This document shows, piece by piece, positions 47,218-59,012 of a DNA stretch of 64,000 nucleotides. The stretch is from the NCBI GenBank assembly GCA_963971425.1, contig OZ020520.1, forward strand, positions 7,668,553-7,732,552. The letters are read 5' to 3'. The stretch comes from Bryoerythrophyllum caledonicum. Its lineage: Eukaryota > Streptophyta > Bryopsida > Pottiales > Pottiaceae. The notes under the pieces are model-generated. The model did no database searches. It saw nothing but the letters and a program-made list of their open reading frames with translations, and had not been told where the DNA came from. Position 1 is the stretch's first letter; each line of letters opens with the position of its first letter. The position numbers were made by a program, and so were the translations under genes.

Positions 47218-47397
47218 CTACTCTTTTTATTGGTAGGTTTTATGGTTTGTGGTTACTTGTTACATAGTGTCTACTCTCAAGAGGGGAAAGTAGTTCCAGC
47301 TTACTAAATCCTTTTCCAGTGGGCATGGTCTTAGTAGTGGAACGAACAGACACTTTATTCACGCCGCCTCCTTCGGAGACCGGGGCTCTTCTTCTTC

Positions 47398-47665
47398 TAA
47401 CTTTGGACTATTCACATGCATTGATCGTGGATCAGTGGGCTGACTGAGCATTTCCGAAACACCATAGTGATTGAAATTTTGAACCTCGTAGCTCACTTGA
47501 TTAATTAATGTGTAGCGGTCTGCAGGGACTGCTGACATACCAGTAGCAAGACAATTGGTTGACGCTCCTAAATCTTGAGCTAGTAATAAGATGGGGAAAA
47601 TATCCTCCAAGATAAGATTTCCATTCAGTGAAACATGATTGCGTAATTTAGTATGAATCCGCCGG
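47398..47665 (-). pseudogene. Unrecognised protein-coding fragment interrupted by LINE-B
   Basis: On the minus strand a frame of about 85 codons runs from about 47660 to the LINE-B target site. It has protein-like composition (LEDIFPILLLAQDLGAS, PADRYTLINQVSYEV, YGVSEMLSQPTDPRS). AG precedes its first sense codons, so it could be an exon. Beyond the insertion the frame meets a stop within about five codons. The FPILLLAQDLGA segment faintly recalls BTB-protein helices, but I cannot assign it. Confidence 0.3.
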
Positions 47666-48604
47666 CCATGTTTCTACTCACGGCCTTGGCCATTCAATTT
47701 ATTTTTAATTAATCTATATTTTTACATCATGTACTTTATTTCTTCACAATAACAAGTTCTATTTTCAATTTCTTTTACAAATGTATCTTAAACAAATTCC
47801 TTATACTCATTGTTTCTAAGCTCCTCTTTCAAGTTGTGAATGAATGTTTAGCTCATTTGCTACAGTCCTACACATCTCACCACTCAAAGGAAAAAAATGA
47901 ACACATAGCAATGATGATGCATCTACATCTCTGAAATTGAAATTCTACAATTACTCTACTCTAATCTTTGACCCACAAAAGTTATTCCTACAACTCCACA
48001 AGATTCAAGCTTTTGAGGCTACAAATGGCCAGTACTAGACCAAATCCAAATCAATGGTTTGATAATGCTGACGTTCTTAGCTTAACAATGCTTAAAATTC
48101 TTACTCTACACCGTTGAAACAACAGCCTTCACAATGCTTAAGCCATTGAACAACAATGTTTAAATCTCTGGTGACATGTTCTCAAACTGCAATGAGGTAG
48201 TCGTTTCTAGCATCATGAATTGATGCGTATATGATGGTGCAAAGTGTTCAAAAATTCATGGTATAAACATTGAAAAAGTTAAAAATAAGTTTTTTTTCCA
48301 AAATTCAAAAGTGATTTTTACTATTATAATGAAATTTTGAACATTGTATTACTATGTGGAATGATCAATGTTTTGTAAAAAGATTCTAAGGACATTATTT
48401 TATCTAATAAGATCGTTACATAATTATAATTTCTAAAATAGAAAATGAATTAATCGAAAGGTCCAATAGTTTTCCTTTATTTTCTAATATATCCTCTAAT
48501 AATATTATTGCCAATAAAATCATTAATTGATTTTAAAAATATAAAAAAATTAGTGTAACTGTAATCTTTTGACTACTTACTAAAAAATAAACATTCACTT
48601 TGTA
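47666..48604. other. No gene seen
   Basis: AT-rich intergenic DNA. Confidence 0.5.
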
Positions 48605-48780
48605 TGACTTTTAAACCTTTAGAGTTTTCTTAAAAGTGCCTTTTGAAGAGGAAAGAGACTATGTCAATTGAATTGGACATAGTGAGATTTTCTTATGCAT
48701 CAAAATAGATTGTAAAAAATCTCACACTCCCTATTCTTGCACCAATGAAATGCATGACAATCTCAACGTAATGAATTAAA
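48605..48780 (-). repeat. Partial fold-back arm
   Basis: Matches the left arm of the 27046-27739 element (GAGTTTTCTTAAAAGTGCCTTTTG, AAAAATCTCACACTCCCT, GCACCAATGAAATGCATG) with many changes. Confidence 0.65.
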
Positions 48781-49295
48781 ACCTGATGGAGCAAAAAAAT
48801 TTACATTTTAATTATTGAGTTTGAAAATGCGCAAGGAAAAACACGACCATGTCAATCAAAATTTAAATCAATTGTTCTAAGTTTTATGTGAAATTTTATT
48901 CCTCTAGGATTAAAACGAAAGCCATTTTGGTAGACCAACCACCAACTTTTTGCACTACTTGTATCTATAACATTTTTGATAACTAGTTTATTCACAACCA
49001 ATGTGAGGGAAATATCATCCACGAATTCCATTATTACCATTGACTTTCATTTCGAAGGAGGTTGATTTATTTTATACAACATCTAATTAGTTCATAATTT
49101 ACACACTTATTAAGCTTTTAGTGCCGAGAAGGCCCAAGCGAGGTGCTGCGGCACTGTATTTGGGAAATCACGCACTATCTACTGTAATGTGAGCTACGGT
49201 GTTTTTGAAATAGAAGCGCGACATGAAATACTGGATCGACTGCAAAGACCAATGCTGAATCTTATAGCTAGAGCAATGCAGGCACGTGATTCTAC
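48781..49295. other. No gene seen
   Basis: AT-rich DNA up to the insertion site of the young LTR element. Confidence 0.5.
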
Positions 49296-49300
49296 GCGCA

Positions 49301-49846
49301 TGTTAAACGGAGAACCAGGATTATCGGACCCGAGTAGTAATTTTCATTATTGGACTGCAAATGATTTTTTTAGCTCTCTAGTGGATGAACCTGACCAAGC
49401 GGATGATTTCCTTCCTGGACAGTTTTTCATCCACTGGGCTGGCCGGATGGAATCTGGCCAGGCGGATGATTTCCGTCCCGACCAATTTCATCCACCAATT
49501 GGATGAACATGGGCATCCAGATGACTTTCATCCAGCCCAGTGTTCATCCGCCGGATGGCTTCAGTTAGGGTTTGGTGCACATGAAGGGGGAGCTTGGATG
49601 CTCTCTCTCTCTCTCTTTCTCACTTGGAACTTGGAGCTAGAGCTTAGACATTAGGGTTTGAGGAAGTTGGTAGAGTTTTTGAGGTCACATTGAGTTGGAG
49701 AGGCTTTGCCATGTAAAAACTATGACTTAGCCAATAAAATCCGACGTGATTTTAGGTTTTATGAGGAGTTTTGAGCAAACCAGGGTTTCACTAGGGTTTC
49801 TAGGGTTTATGTGAAAGTGAGTTTGTAGGTCAATCTCCCTTTAACA
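49301..49846 (+). repeat. 5' LTR (546 bp)
   Basis: Starts TGTTAAACGG and ends CCCTTTAACA. It contains alternating GGATGA/CATCC words in the first 260 bp, a (CT) run and a cluster of AGGGTTT telo-box-like words near the 3' end. Confidence 0.95.
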
Positions 49847-50099
49847 TAGGCAACCATGCACAAGTTCAAATCATGTGGCTCTTGCTACAAGGAGACAACT
49901 AGGGTTTGAAGCTTTGAGATCTAGATCTAGGGTTTTGAAGCTTGTTTTTTGACATTTTTTGATGTTCGTTGAGTTGCATCTTAAGTTTAGACTGCTTCTC
50001 TATACAAAGCACTACTAGGTTTTAGTGGGTTTTTGTAAAAACCCCAACATTTGTATTTTTTGAAAAATTGTGAAATTAGGGTTTCTGGACGTCTTGGAG

Positions 50100-50230
50100 G
50101 TAGGCAGGCAGCAGTCCAGGCCCAGTCCAAGCAGCAGTCCAAGCCCAGTCCCAGCCGTAGTCTAGGATAGGTTCAGGCAGCAGTCCAGGACCTATCCCAG
50201 CCGCAGTCCAGCCCGCCCCCGTGCCCAAGA
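50100..50230 (+). repeat. Minisatellite with CAGCAGTCCAGGCCCAGTCC-like units
   Basis: Several short imperfect tandem units inside the non-autonomous LTR element. Confidence 0.75.
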
Positions 50231-50595
50231 GTAGGAGGCGGAGGTCACCAGGAGGTGGAGTAGGGCGGGCAGCAGTCCCTTAGGAGCCAGCAACAGCCGG
50301 CAGTCAACAACAAATCTCTAGGAAAGTTTTTTCCCTACCCATCTCAAATTTTTTATTTTTAAATTTTTTGATCCCGGTTACACCTTCACAATTTGTGTTG
50401 ATGTTTAGCAGAACTGTATTGACGTTTAGCGGAACTGTATGGACGTTTAGCAAACTTTTCTTGACGTTTTGCGAACTTTTCTAGAAGTTTAGCGGCAGTT
50501 TTCTCGACCGTTTGAAAGGTAGTTTTGGAGGCAGATTTAGAAGCCATTTTAGAGGACTTTTAGAGACAGTTTTAGAGGTAGTTTTCAAGGTAGTT

Positions 50596-51370
50596 TTCCA
50601 ACTGCAGCCAACCCGGAGTTCCAACCCGGACATTCGACCACTTCCAGTGAAACCCGGAGACCCGGAGGCCTTCAAGCTGAAATCAACCTGGAGCCCCAAC
50701 CCGGACATCCGATCATTTCCAGCGACACCTGGAGATCTGGAGGCTTCCAGCTGTAGCCAACCCGGAGTCCCAACACGGACATCCAACCACTTCTAGTGAT
50801 ACCCGGAGACCCGGAGGTCTTCAAGTTGAAGTCAATCCAAAGTCCCAATCCGGACATCCGATCACTTCCAAGTGACACCCGGAGACCCGTAGGCCTTTGA
50901 GCGGAAGTCATCCTGGAGTCCCAACGCGGCCATCAGCTCACTTCCGGTGGCACTCGGAGACCAGGAGACCTCCCTGTTGACGTCAACTCGGAGTCCCAAC
51001 CCGGACATCTGATCATATCTAGTGACACATGGAGACCCGACGGCTTCCAGCTGCAGCCGACCCGGAGTCTCAACCCGGACATCCAAGCACTTCCGGTGAC
51101 ACCTGGAGGTCTTCAAGCTGAAGTCAATCTGGAGACCCAACCCGGACATCCGATCATTTCCAGTGACACTCGGAGACCCGGAGGCTTCCAACTGCAGCCA
51201 ACCCGGAGTCCCAACCCGAACATACGATCATTTCCAATGACACTCGGAGATTTGGCGACCTCCCAGCTGCGGACAATCTGGAGTCCCAACCCGGACTTCC
51301 AATCAATTCCGGCGACACCCGGAGGCCAGAGGCCCTCCAGCTCCAACTCAACCCGAAGGTTCCAGACCAG
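50596..51370. repeat. 75-bp minisatellite, about ten copies
   Basis: Units contain CCAACCCGGACATCCGATCA, CTTCCAGTGACACC and CGGAGACCCGGAGG. Two variants, ending in CTTCAAGCTGAAGTCAA or CTTCCAGCTGCAGCCAA, tend to alternate. Because 75 is a multiple of three, long open frames appear on both strands; these look like by-products, not genes. Confidence 0.9.
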
Positions 51371-52368
51371 AAACCCGAATATGTTCAGTGAACACTAAAG
51401 ACCCGTTAGTCTTCCAGCTGCAGTCAATATCGGCGTACCACCCGGACCAGGGGACTATTCCACTGCAGAAGGGGGATGGTGCACCCGGACCAAGTAAGTT
51501 TCCGGAGACACTTCTTTCAAGTTAATAAAAAATAAATATAAAAATAAAAATACAAAGGAGAAGGAAAAAATGAAAAAGATGTTATGTTAGTAGGTAAAAA
51601 TTGCAAAGGAAAATTCCAGCTACAATATGCGGACACTACTTACTAGGCAGCACCTGGACTAGAGGAATGCACTGCTAACCAAAAAGGAGGAAAGATAGTA
51701 GATGGTTGGCGGGATTGCATGACCAGGGCAGTATATCGGCACCCTGAAAGGGAGGACCACAGGAGGGAAAGAGGACAAAGGAGATCCCCGATCACTACCC
51801 GAACACCGAGGGAAGACCAGATACTGAAGTAGCTGGAAAGACAACTCGGCCAGGCCAACACCGGAAGTCAGTCACCGGAAGCAGAAGACAATTCACTCAG
51901 CATGGATGGTGACCATGGAGGAGGAGGTCTAGGAGATGTAGGGAGTCAATTCCAGCAACCGCGCACAACCCGGCTAGTACTACGGCCGGACAAAGAGAAA
52001 TAGAGGTGCGGAGAGTGGTAGTAAGGCTACCAAGAGTGTGCAAGTTGGAGCTTCTTGGAAGAAGCTGACTTGAAGGATATTTAGGTTAGAAGGATGCACT
52101 GATGATTGCCCAGGTGAAGCTTGGAAGTTGGTGTCAAGGCGGAGATTTTGGGACTTGGACAGGGTATCGGCACCGGGACGGACTGAGGAGAGACGGAGGA
52201 CAAGGAGATCCACGATCTTTACCAGGCCACAGAGATGGCCTGATAACTAGAGCAACTGGTGAGAAAACACGCTGGGGGCATACTCGAAGGCAACACCAGA
52301 AGGAGTCATAGATGACCTTCAACCAATAAAAAAAAAAAAAAAAAAACATCGGAGGACCGATGTAGTTT

Positions 52369-52381
52369 AGAAGGGAAATAA
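52369..52381 (+). other. Polypurine-like tract before the 3' LTR
   Basis: Purine-rich stretch (TAGAAGGGAAATAA) immediately 5' of the second LTR. Confidence 0.55.
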
Positions 52382-52927
52382 TGTTAAACGGAGAACCAGG
52401 ATTAGTGGATCCGAGTAGTAATTTTCATTATTGGACTGCACATGATTTTTTTAGCTCTCTAGTGGATGAACCTGACCAAGCGGATGATTTCCTTCCTGGA
52501 CAGTTTTTCATCCACTGGGCTGGCCGGATGGAATCTGGCCAGGCGGATGATTTCCGTCCCGACCAATTTCATCCACCAATTGGATGAACATGGGCATCCA
52601 GATGACTTTCATCCAGCCCAGTGTTCATCCGCCGGATGGCTTCAGTTAGGGTTTGGTGCACATGAAGGGGGAGCTTGGATGCTCTCTCTCTCTCTCTTTC
52701 TCACTTGGAACTTGGAGCTAGAGCTTAGACATTAGGGTTTGAGGAAGTTGGTAGAGTTTTTGAGGTCACATTGAGTTGGAGAGGCTTTGCCATGTAAAAA
52801 CTATGACTTAGCCAATAAAATCCGACGTGATTTTAGGTTTTATGAGGAGTTTTGAGCAAACCAGGGTTTCACTAGGGTTTCTAGGGTTTATGTGAAAGTG
52901 AGTTTGTAGGTCAATCTCCCTTTAACA
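52382..52927 (+). repeat. 3' LTR (546 bp)
   Basis: By eye it differs from the 5' LTR at four positions, all in the first 62 bp; the remainder looks identical. Confidence 0.95.
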
Positions 52928-52932
52928 GCGCA

Positions 52933-54479
52933 CATGATTGTAGTGTACACCAGAAAGATGGAAAATGATGAAGCACCCTAGAACTAAGGTGAGCTATGTA
53001 GAGCATTCATTGGTTGTAGGCGCACAAGAAGGATTGGGCTACACGCTAACATTTGTCAACTTCTTCTCCTTATCATTGAAAGAAGCACCCGATGTTTGAG
53101 CACGCCTAGGAGTGCGTGACACTTCTTGTTGAAGCACGGTCGTGTTGGATTTGAGAGTAGAAATAAATGAGCTTTAGAATTAGATTTTGTTTACTTGAGA
53201 ATGAGCCAACAAAAACAAGAGTTGGTTGAAAAAATATACTTATGCAATTCCTTTAATAGTCGTCTGTACACATTTGTCTGTGGCTCAATGTGTCAATCAT
53301 CCATTTCAATTAACATTAGTAGCGCCGTTTCAATCCTTTCCACCTAGGAAACTCTGTCAATTAGATCTCTAAGAGTGCATCCACGTTGAATGATTCTTGT
53401 GTATACTACCAAGTTTGAGGATGTGAATTGGGGATTCTGAAAAAACTTAGAATGAGGTAGTAATTTTTATCTATCCAACTGAAAGTTCATCTAGTTTGAA
53501 TAATCAACATCCATCCTTGAATGAGACTGATTTGGGTTTGGCAACCGGGGGTAGATGTTGGTTGAGGTAGAGCTTTGGACTCTCTTTCTGTCATGTGGAC
53601 CGGTGTAAAGGACAAAGTTAGGAAAAAACATGTTGCTATGATGTAATCTATGGTTTAGACTTTGCATGTTGAAGATTGGAGAACAATTAAAACCTTGGAT
53701 GACATTTTGGTGAAGGTCTAGCAAGTTGAATTAAGAACATTGAATGTGTGCATGTGGATTATGAATGTGAGGGAATCATCAATTCACCCTAGATTTGTTC
53801 AAATATGGTTGATCTCCTTATCATTGCTCCAAAATAGAGGCAAGAGGATTTTTTGAGAAATTTTGAACTTTCTTTGGGCATGAATTTACAAACTTGAATG
53901 ATGTTAACAAATCTACCTATAATAGGGGCTCTATGCATGGAATGAATGGACTCATGTTGAAAGGACAGACGTAAAAATTGTGGTCTCGAAAGGAGATATG
54001 TTGTCACGCCGTAGTGTATGTCGGACATGGTTCCCTCACATATACTGCTTGTACGAGTACATATCATAACCAACTCTGGCGACTAATGACGCAAAATTTT
54101 TTAGAAGCATGTAATAAACGCCCTTCAAAAAGAACGACTTGTTATATTTTCCAAATAGAGCTCCTTCACGACCTCCAACAAACTTGAATGTTGCACCTCT
54201 CCTGAAATTGACGATTGTGCTTTGCCAACGCTCGGTATTAAATGGTTAAGAGTCTTTCCTACAATTAAGAATAAGTAGGGTGCTATTGGGCAATTAATAG
54301 ATAGGGTGCTATAGAACAAAAAAATAATTTCTTAATTGTAGGAATAATAATAGGAATAATTATTGATATTCTACGACTAGGCAATGAATTCTTTCTCTTA
54401 TTTTGAGAGAGTAAGTGACCATTCCATTCACACTAATCCAAGCTTAAGCCCTTATGGAAAAATGAAGTCATTGCAATTA
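52933..54479. other. No gene seen
   Basis: AT-rich DNA; frames of 60-94 codons without motifs. Confidence 0.45.
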
Positions 54480-54860
54480 ATTCCTAAGGAAATTACTTAT
54501 ACTTTTAGTACCTTAGAGAAGACCTTCAGGTTGACCTTATCATAGGCTTTAAAGAAATCAAGTTTAAAATTGAGAGGGGGTTGATTTGGCACTTTTGCAT
54601 AATGATTTTGTAGATAGAAAGATGTTGTCTTAAATGAACCTCATTAGAAAAAATGCTGACTAGTTATGACCAATCATATTTATAAGAAAAGATTAATGTT
54701 TCACCTGGAGAACCTTGGTGACAATCTTATTTGTTACGTTGAAAATAGTGACCGGGCTTGAAATATTAAGTGTGTTTTTTCCTTTGGCTTTGTAAATGAC
54801 CACTAAAAAGCCTTTGTAACTCCCCTTCAAATCTCCTCAATGAAATCGCTTTCGAGATCA
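54480..54860 (-). pseudogene. Plant L1-type LINE reverse transcriptase relic
   Basis: The minus strand gives PVTIFNVTNKIVTKVLQ, then (with stops) SAFFLMRFI-DNI, then FKLDFFKAYDKVN at about 54515-54565. These are the order and wording of plant L1 RT blocks (xPITLLNxxYKI, QSAFxxGRxIxDNI, xFKLDFxKAYDxV). Stops every few dozen codons show long decay. It is a different lineage from LINE-A and LINE-B. Confidence 0.72.
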
Positions 54861-56940
54861 TTTCCAGATACACCTTCTCAATAGTTGGTCAAAACTTGTT
54901 GTAAAACTTCAATACAATTTGATCTCAACTTCAAAATCTGTAGTTAGGACTTGTTATGAATTTTGAAATATTTGTAGCCTACTTCTGTGCTTCTGTGGAG
55001 TAGTGTGACCTTGGTGCACTAACAACCTTCAATTTTTCTAGTTTTTTCAAGGGGAGATTTATAAACTCCCAGGCACAATCTTCAGGCTCAACCTTAGCTT
55101 CTCTTATGTAAACAACTTTATACATAAAAAATCAGACAATTTTTTTTGCTATGGTGTTCTGTAAAATTAAATAGTACTGGTTGAACTATCTTAGGAACAA
55201 ATATCTTTGTGTCCACATTGTTAATTTTTCTGGTCATTTTGGAGGAAAGCTCTACATGGATCAAATAGACAACCGACAAGATTTGCAATTTTATCTGGGC
55301 ACGGACACTTCAATCAATAAGAGCCCAAATGGCATTGAATGTGTGCTATTAAAGAAAAAAGAAGACAAAGGTCCTATCTCATTGACCCCCAAAAAATATC
55401 AAATTATGACATTGATGGGCAAGTGGATAATCACGGTCTATGCACCGGAAACCTCTAACTTTACCATAGTTCTCATACACCGACTTGATCATTTGCCCCC
55501 AATTTGAAATAGCCACCAAATCTTTGGTGGTTCTCTCTCCTAGGATTCACAACGTCCAACAGTTATGAGTTGTGGAACAAAGCCAAGAGATTGCCAAGGA
55601 AAACCTCATTGTCTAGCCTCCAAACTATGAACAATTGTTGAGTGCTAACTATTGGTGGACGGCTAGCTTGGACACAATGGGTGCAAGACTATCGAGATAA
55701 AGAGCAACAATCCTTGTCTGAAGAGAATTTAACTTGATCCATTGCATCGCGGATCATAACAACAAACGACTTTTGTCGATTGTAAAAGCCAAGGCTTAAA
55801 AAACAAAAACGAGGGGATTGGGAGGCTAATAACCAACGCCTTGATGGACATGGCATCCATTGGCTTAACGTCATGACTACCAAGACCACATAAAAGGTTT
55901 GCAGTTTTTGAGTCTTTCACACAGTCTCCCGACTTTGTTTTTCAAGGCATTGAACTAATAGAGCAGGGAAGTGAAATAGACTTCCAGCTATGGTTTTTGC
56001 ATGCATGAGCAATATTTTTTTCAATTGCTGCAACTATAGGTACTGTTCTTCAAAGACCACTCAATCTTGACCTTTTGACGTTTAGAGGATACTTCAAGCG
56101 TATTCATGTCGTTCCATCTAGTTGGGACTCAAAATTGGCGTCCAAATATATTATGGTAGAGTCGGAGAATGAGGATGGGAACGAGACAGATCAAATGGCC
56201 CAATAGGCTTTCTATCATATTCTACTCAAACAAGATGGGCAAAGATATCATGAGGAAAAGGCGCCCCCCCCTGCCTAATGTGGCTTGCATCAAGTGACAA
56301 CAATTCTTCTTTCCTCGGTTTAAGCTCAAATAATTAATGCTTGGAACCCAGAAAGTCGAGGAACTTTAGGGTAATAGGGACTTGAGGAACTTTAGAGAAG
56401 TAGAGACATGGGGGACTTGAAGGATGTGGAGACTGCCTTTGTTTTATTGAGGAGGACAAGGATCTAAACTTATATTTTATAATGAAACGATGGACACCAA
56501 TACAAAAAAGAAAATAGAGAGAGCGTTAAATATTCTAATATAAAAACCTGCATTCATATTGTATGTATATCCAAACTGTAAATTGTTGACATATCATGAA
56601 TGTACAATACATTGAAATTTGTAAAATTGCACAATATGGTTTCAATTCTTCCCACAATCCAACATGTTTTACATTATGAAATACAAGTCTTACATTAATC
56701 CACAATTAGCATCAACTTGGTATTATCAATTATTAATTTCCAAGCGATTTTCAATTCTGTAGTTTACCTCTGTTACATTATTTGGGCACAAAGCTATGTA
56801 ACAATTTGTGCTTCCTTCCAACTTTCAAACCTCAAAACAATCATAAAGATCTTACAAGTTCTTGGATTTTTTTGTTTGCATTATATTTGGAAATCAAGTA
56901 TCTTATTATAATTGGAGACATGTGTGGAAGTTGCAACCAC
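54861..56940. other. Decayed repeat DNA, possibly more of the L1 relic
   Basis: Open stretches such as 55181-55507 plus (108 codons) and 55689-55920 minus are present but carry no motif I can name. Position suggests upstream parts of the minus-strand L1 relic. Confidence 0.35.
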
Positions 56941-56944
56941 CTTA

Positions 56945-58211
56945 GAGCATCTCCACCCCTATAGGAAAACTCCACGCCGAAATGAGAGATCCCCGTCAAG
57001 AGCGGGGACGAGAGTGCACAAGCGCATGAAAGGCTGCATTCCAAGTGGTTTAACCAACGGCCAAAGAAACGGCAACAAAGGCGCTGATTGGCAAGACGTG
57101 TCTTTTGCAACTGCCACTCATCATTTTAGCCGTTGGATGATGCCATCGAGGCTTGCAAATTTATTCATTTATTTTTTGGTCAGATTGCAGCTATAAAACT
57201 TAGATCAAGCTCAAATACTCCCGCTCATGATGCTCGGAATCTGGCCAAAAAACTTATGCGAAAGAAGAGAAGAAGAGAAATCAACACCGACTTCTACTGG
57301 TGTAAAATTTCATGATTTCCTCCAAATCTAGTCTCCTTATTGAATCTGTAATGAGCACATTTCTTTGACCTTGCAGCTGCTGTAATGCAATTTGGTCTTG
57401 CTGCAATATATCTGGTTTAATCAAATCTAATTTTTCTAATGACAACTTAGGAATTTGGAGAACTTCACATAAATTTGTTTGTAGGCATTTGGTTGTGTGT
57501 CTGTTACAAAAAAATTTGATGCATTCAAATACATAAGTTTTTTCAAAAATGTACTCAATGTGTATTCTTGTTACAAGGCTTTTAGAAGTTCTAAAGTGGA
57601 GGCATTTAAAAAAAAAATCCCATTGCACCACCATGGCATCATAGTAGGATTATTCACCTCCATAAAAATTTGAATTAATTATAATCAATGGAAAACACTA
57701 ATGGAAGGATTGGCAAAAAATTAAAAATTAGAGTTACAAAAATATTTTCAAAAATAGCCTATTTTATGGTACATTCAAAATTTATTATGCTAAGCGTCAA
57801 GCACAGAGTAGAACATGAAAAATGGCGTTAGTATCTTTCATTTTGAGGGAATTTTAAATAATCTGTAAACCAGATGATCACAACAATTCCATGTACAAAA
57901 TTTATGGACTAAAATACCCACTAGAACTCCATGCAAAATTGAGCCTCACTGAAGATAACTTTGGTAACTTAGAAAACCTTATGTCGCAGCCACGCCCCCA
58001 AATGACATGTGGCGGGTCACAAGTGGAGCACAAAGACGGTCCATTTTGGAGTTGCCTTGGCATCGGGAGCTGGTTTGGTGTCGAAGGATGCATATCCGAT
58101 TGGCCCCGGTAACTACCTATCCGTTTTAGCGTATGGCGTGCAAAATTATCTAGTAGCACAACGGGATAACGGGAGAATCCGCCGGGGCCCCGTGCTTTGA
58201 TGGAGATGCTC
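56945..58211. mobile_element. PIF/Harbinger-like non-autonomous element (1267 bp)
   Basis: Ends in inverted GAGCATCTCCA (56945-56955 and inverse 58201-58211) with TTA duplicated outside (56942-56944 and 58212-58214). GAGCATCTCC-type termini with a TTA/TAA duplication are the signature of PIF/Harbinger (Tourist) elements. The inverted match is only about 11-12 bp, so two half-elements cannot be excluded. A 117-codon minus-strand frame inside (57281-57634) is unrecognised. Confidence 0.65.
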
Positions 58212-58539
58212 TTAGCCCCAACGGCCGACAAAGAGAGGACACCTCAACAAAGACTCTGTGGGAAGAATATACTAGAGATGGGGCCAAACAAGGCCGCAGT
58301 TGCGAACCCGAGAACCATGGTAGCACAAGGATACAAAGCACTGCTCGAACAGGGTCCTACACCCGGTTTTATGCGGACTTTTGATAAAGACCCGAGCACG
58401 GTTCTACACGCAGTTAATGGCTTGCTTTTCAAAAGAGTTGGTTCACTGTGCCCTGCAGATGGATGGAGCTATGTAACGTATCATACCCAACCAAGGTAAG
58501 CATGGTGGAGAGGGATCTCCCTATTTACCCTGATCAGGC

Positions 58540-58741
58540 GTTGCACCAAGCCTCAGCCTTGGATGATCCATTTTTCTGGCCTTTTAACTTTCGGGGCTCT
58601 AGAGGTTTTTTTGGTTTTTTTTGGGCCAAATTTGGGGCTTGCAACCCCAAATTACCCTCGATGGCCCCCTCCAACATAAAAATAGGGGCCGATTTTGTCC
58701 CTATCCTCCCCCACCCTTCCAAGCCTGAGGCTTGGTGCAAC
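58540..58741. mobile_element. 202-bp MITE with GTTGCACCAAGCCTCAG ends
   Basis: Terminal inverted repeats GTTGCACCAAGCCTCAGNCTTGGA of about 24 bp. The interior (GGCCTTTTAACTTTCGGGG, GGGCCAAATTTGGGGCTTG) resembles the inverse of the interior of the Mutator-like MITEs at 40245 and 59013, although the ends differ. Target duplication not found. Confidence 0.75.
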
Positions 58742-59012
58742 ACTCCACCGCGGTATTTAGGCAAATCCGGTAGAGAGAAGCAATTGGAATGCACAAGGCT
58801 AAAATTATACAAGACAAAGATTAGCAAAATTAGTGACTTCAATCATTGCAATGCTAATGAAAACATAAAACAGAAAGGCTGCCATCTCCAAAAACGGGTT
58901 ATTGAAATTTGACCGTTCTTCTGAGTTTGGGTGTTTTTTTAGTTTTTAGTTTTTAGTTTTTAGTTTTCATGAGAGTGGATGGCTAATTTTCACTTCAAAG
59001 TGGATGTTAGAG

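Larger units (their letters stand above)
46183..47397 (+). mobile_element. 5'-truncated LINE (LINE-B) with 11-bp target duplication
   Basis: Flanked by TAACTTTGGAC at 46172-46182 and 47398-47408. It holds the C-terminal end of ORF2, a pyrimidine-rich stretch (about 47085-47215) and a 3' untranslated tail (about 47230-47397). The tail ends in the GGCATGGTCTTAGTAGTGG block, a CTCCTTCGGAG hairpin and a (CTT)n end. The same tail ends the SINE at 31220-31569. Confidence 0.9.
49301..52927 (+). mobile_element. Young non-autonomous LTR retrotransposon (3627 bp)
   Basis: Direct 546-bp LTRs are flanked by a 5-bp target duplication GCGCA (49296-49300 and 52928-52932). LTR ends are TGTTAAA...TTTAACA. 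The 2.5-kb interior has no RT, integrase or protease motif in any frame. It holds minisatellites (50100-50230; 75-bp array 50596-51370), a duplicated purine-rich segment (about 51730-51890 and 52155-52310) and an A20 run. A purine-rich stretch precedes the 3' LTR. No primer site complementary to a tRNA end is obvious after the 5' LTR. It must be moved by a partner element. Confidence 0.92.

Noticed and set aside
50481-51398. Glycine/serine-repeat proteins on both strands
   Set aside because: They follow from a 75-bp minisatellite whose length is a multiple of three, inside a non-coding retroelement.
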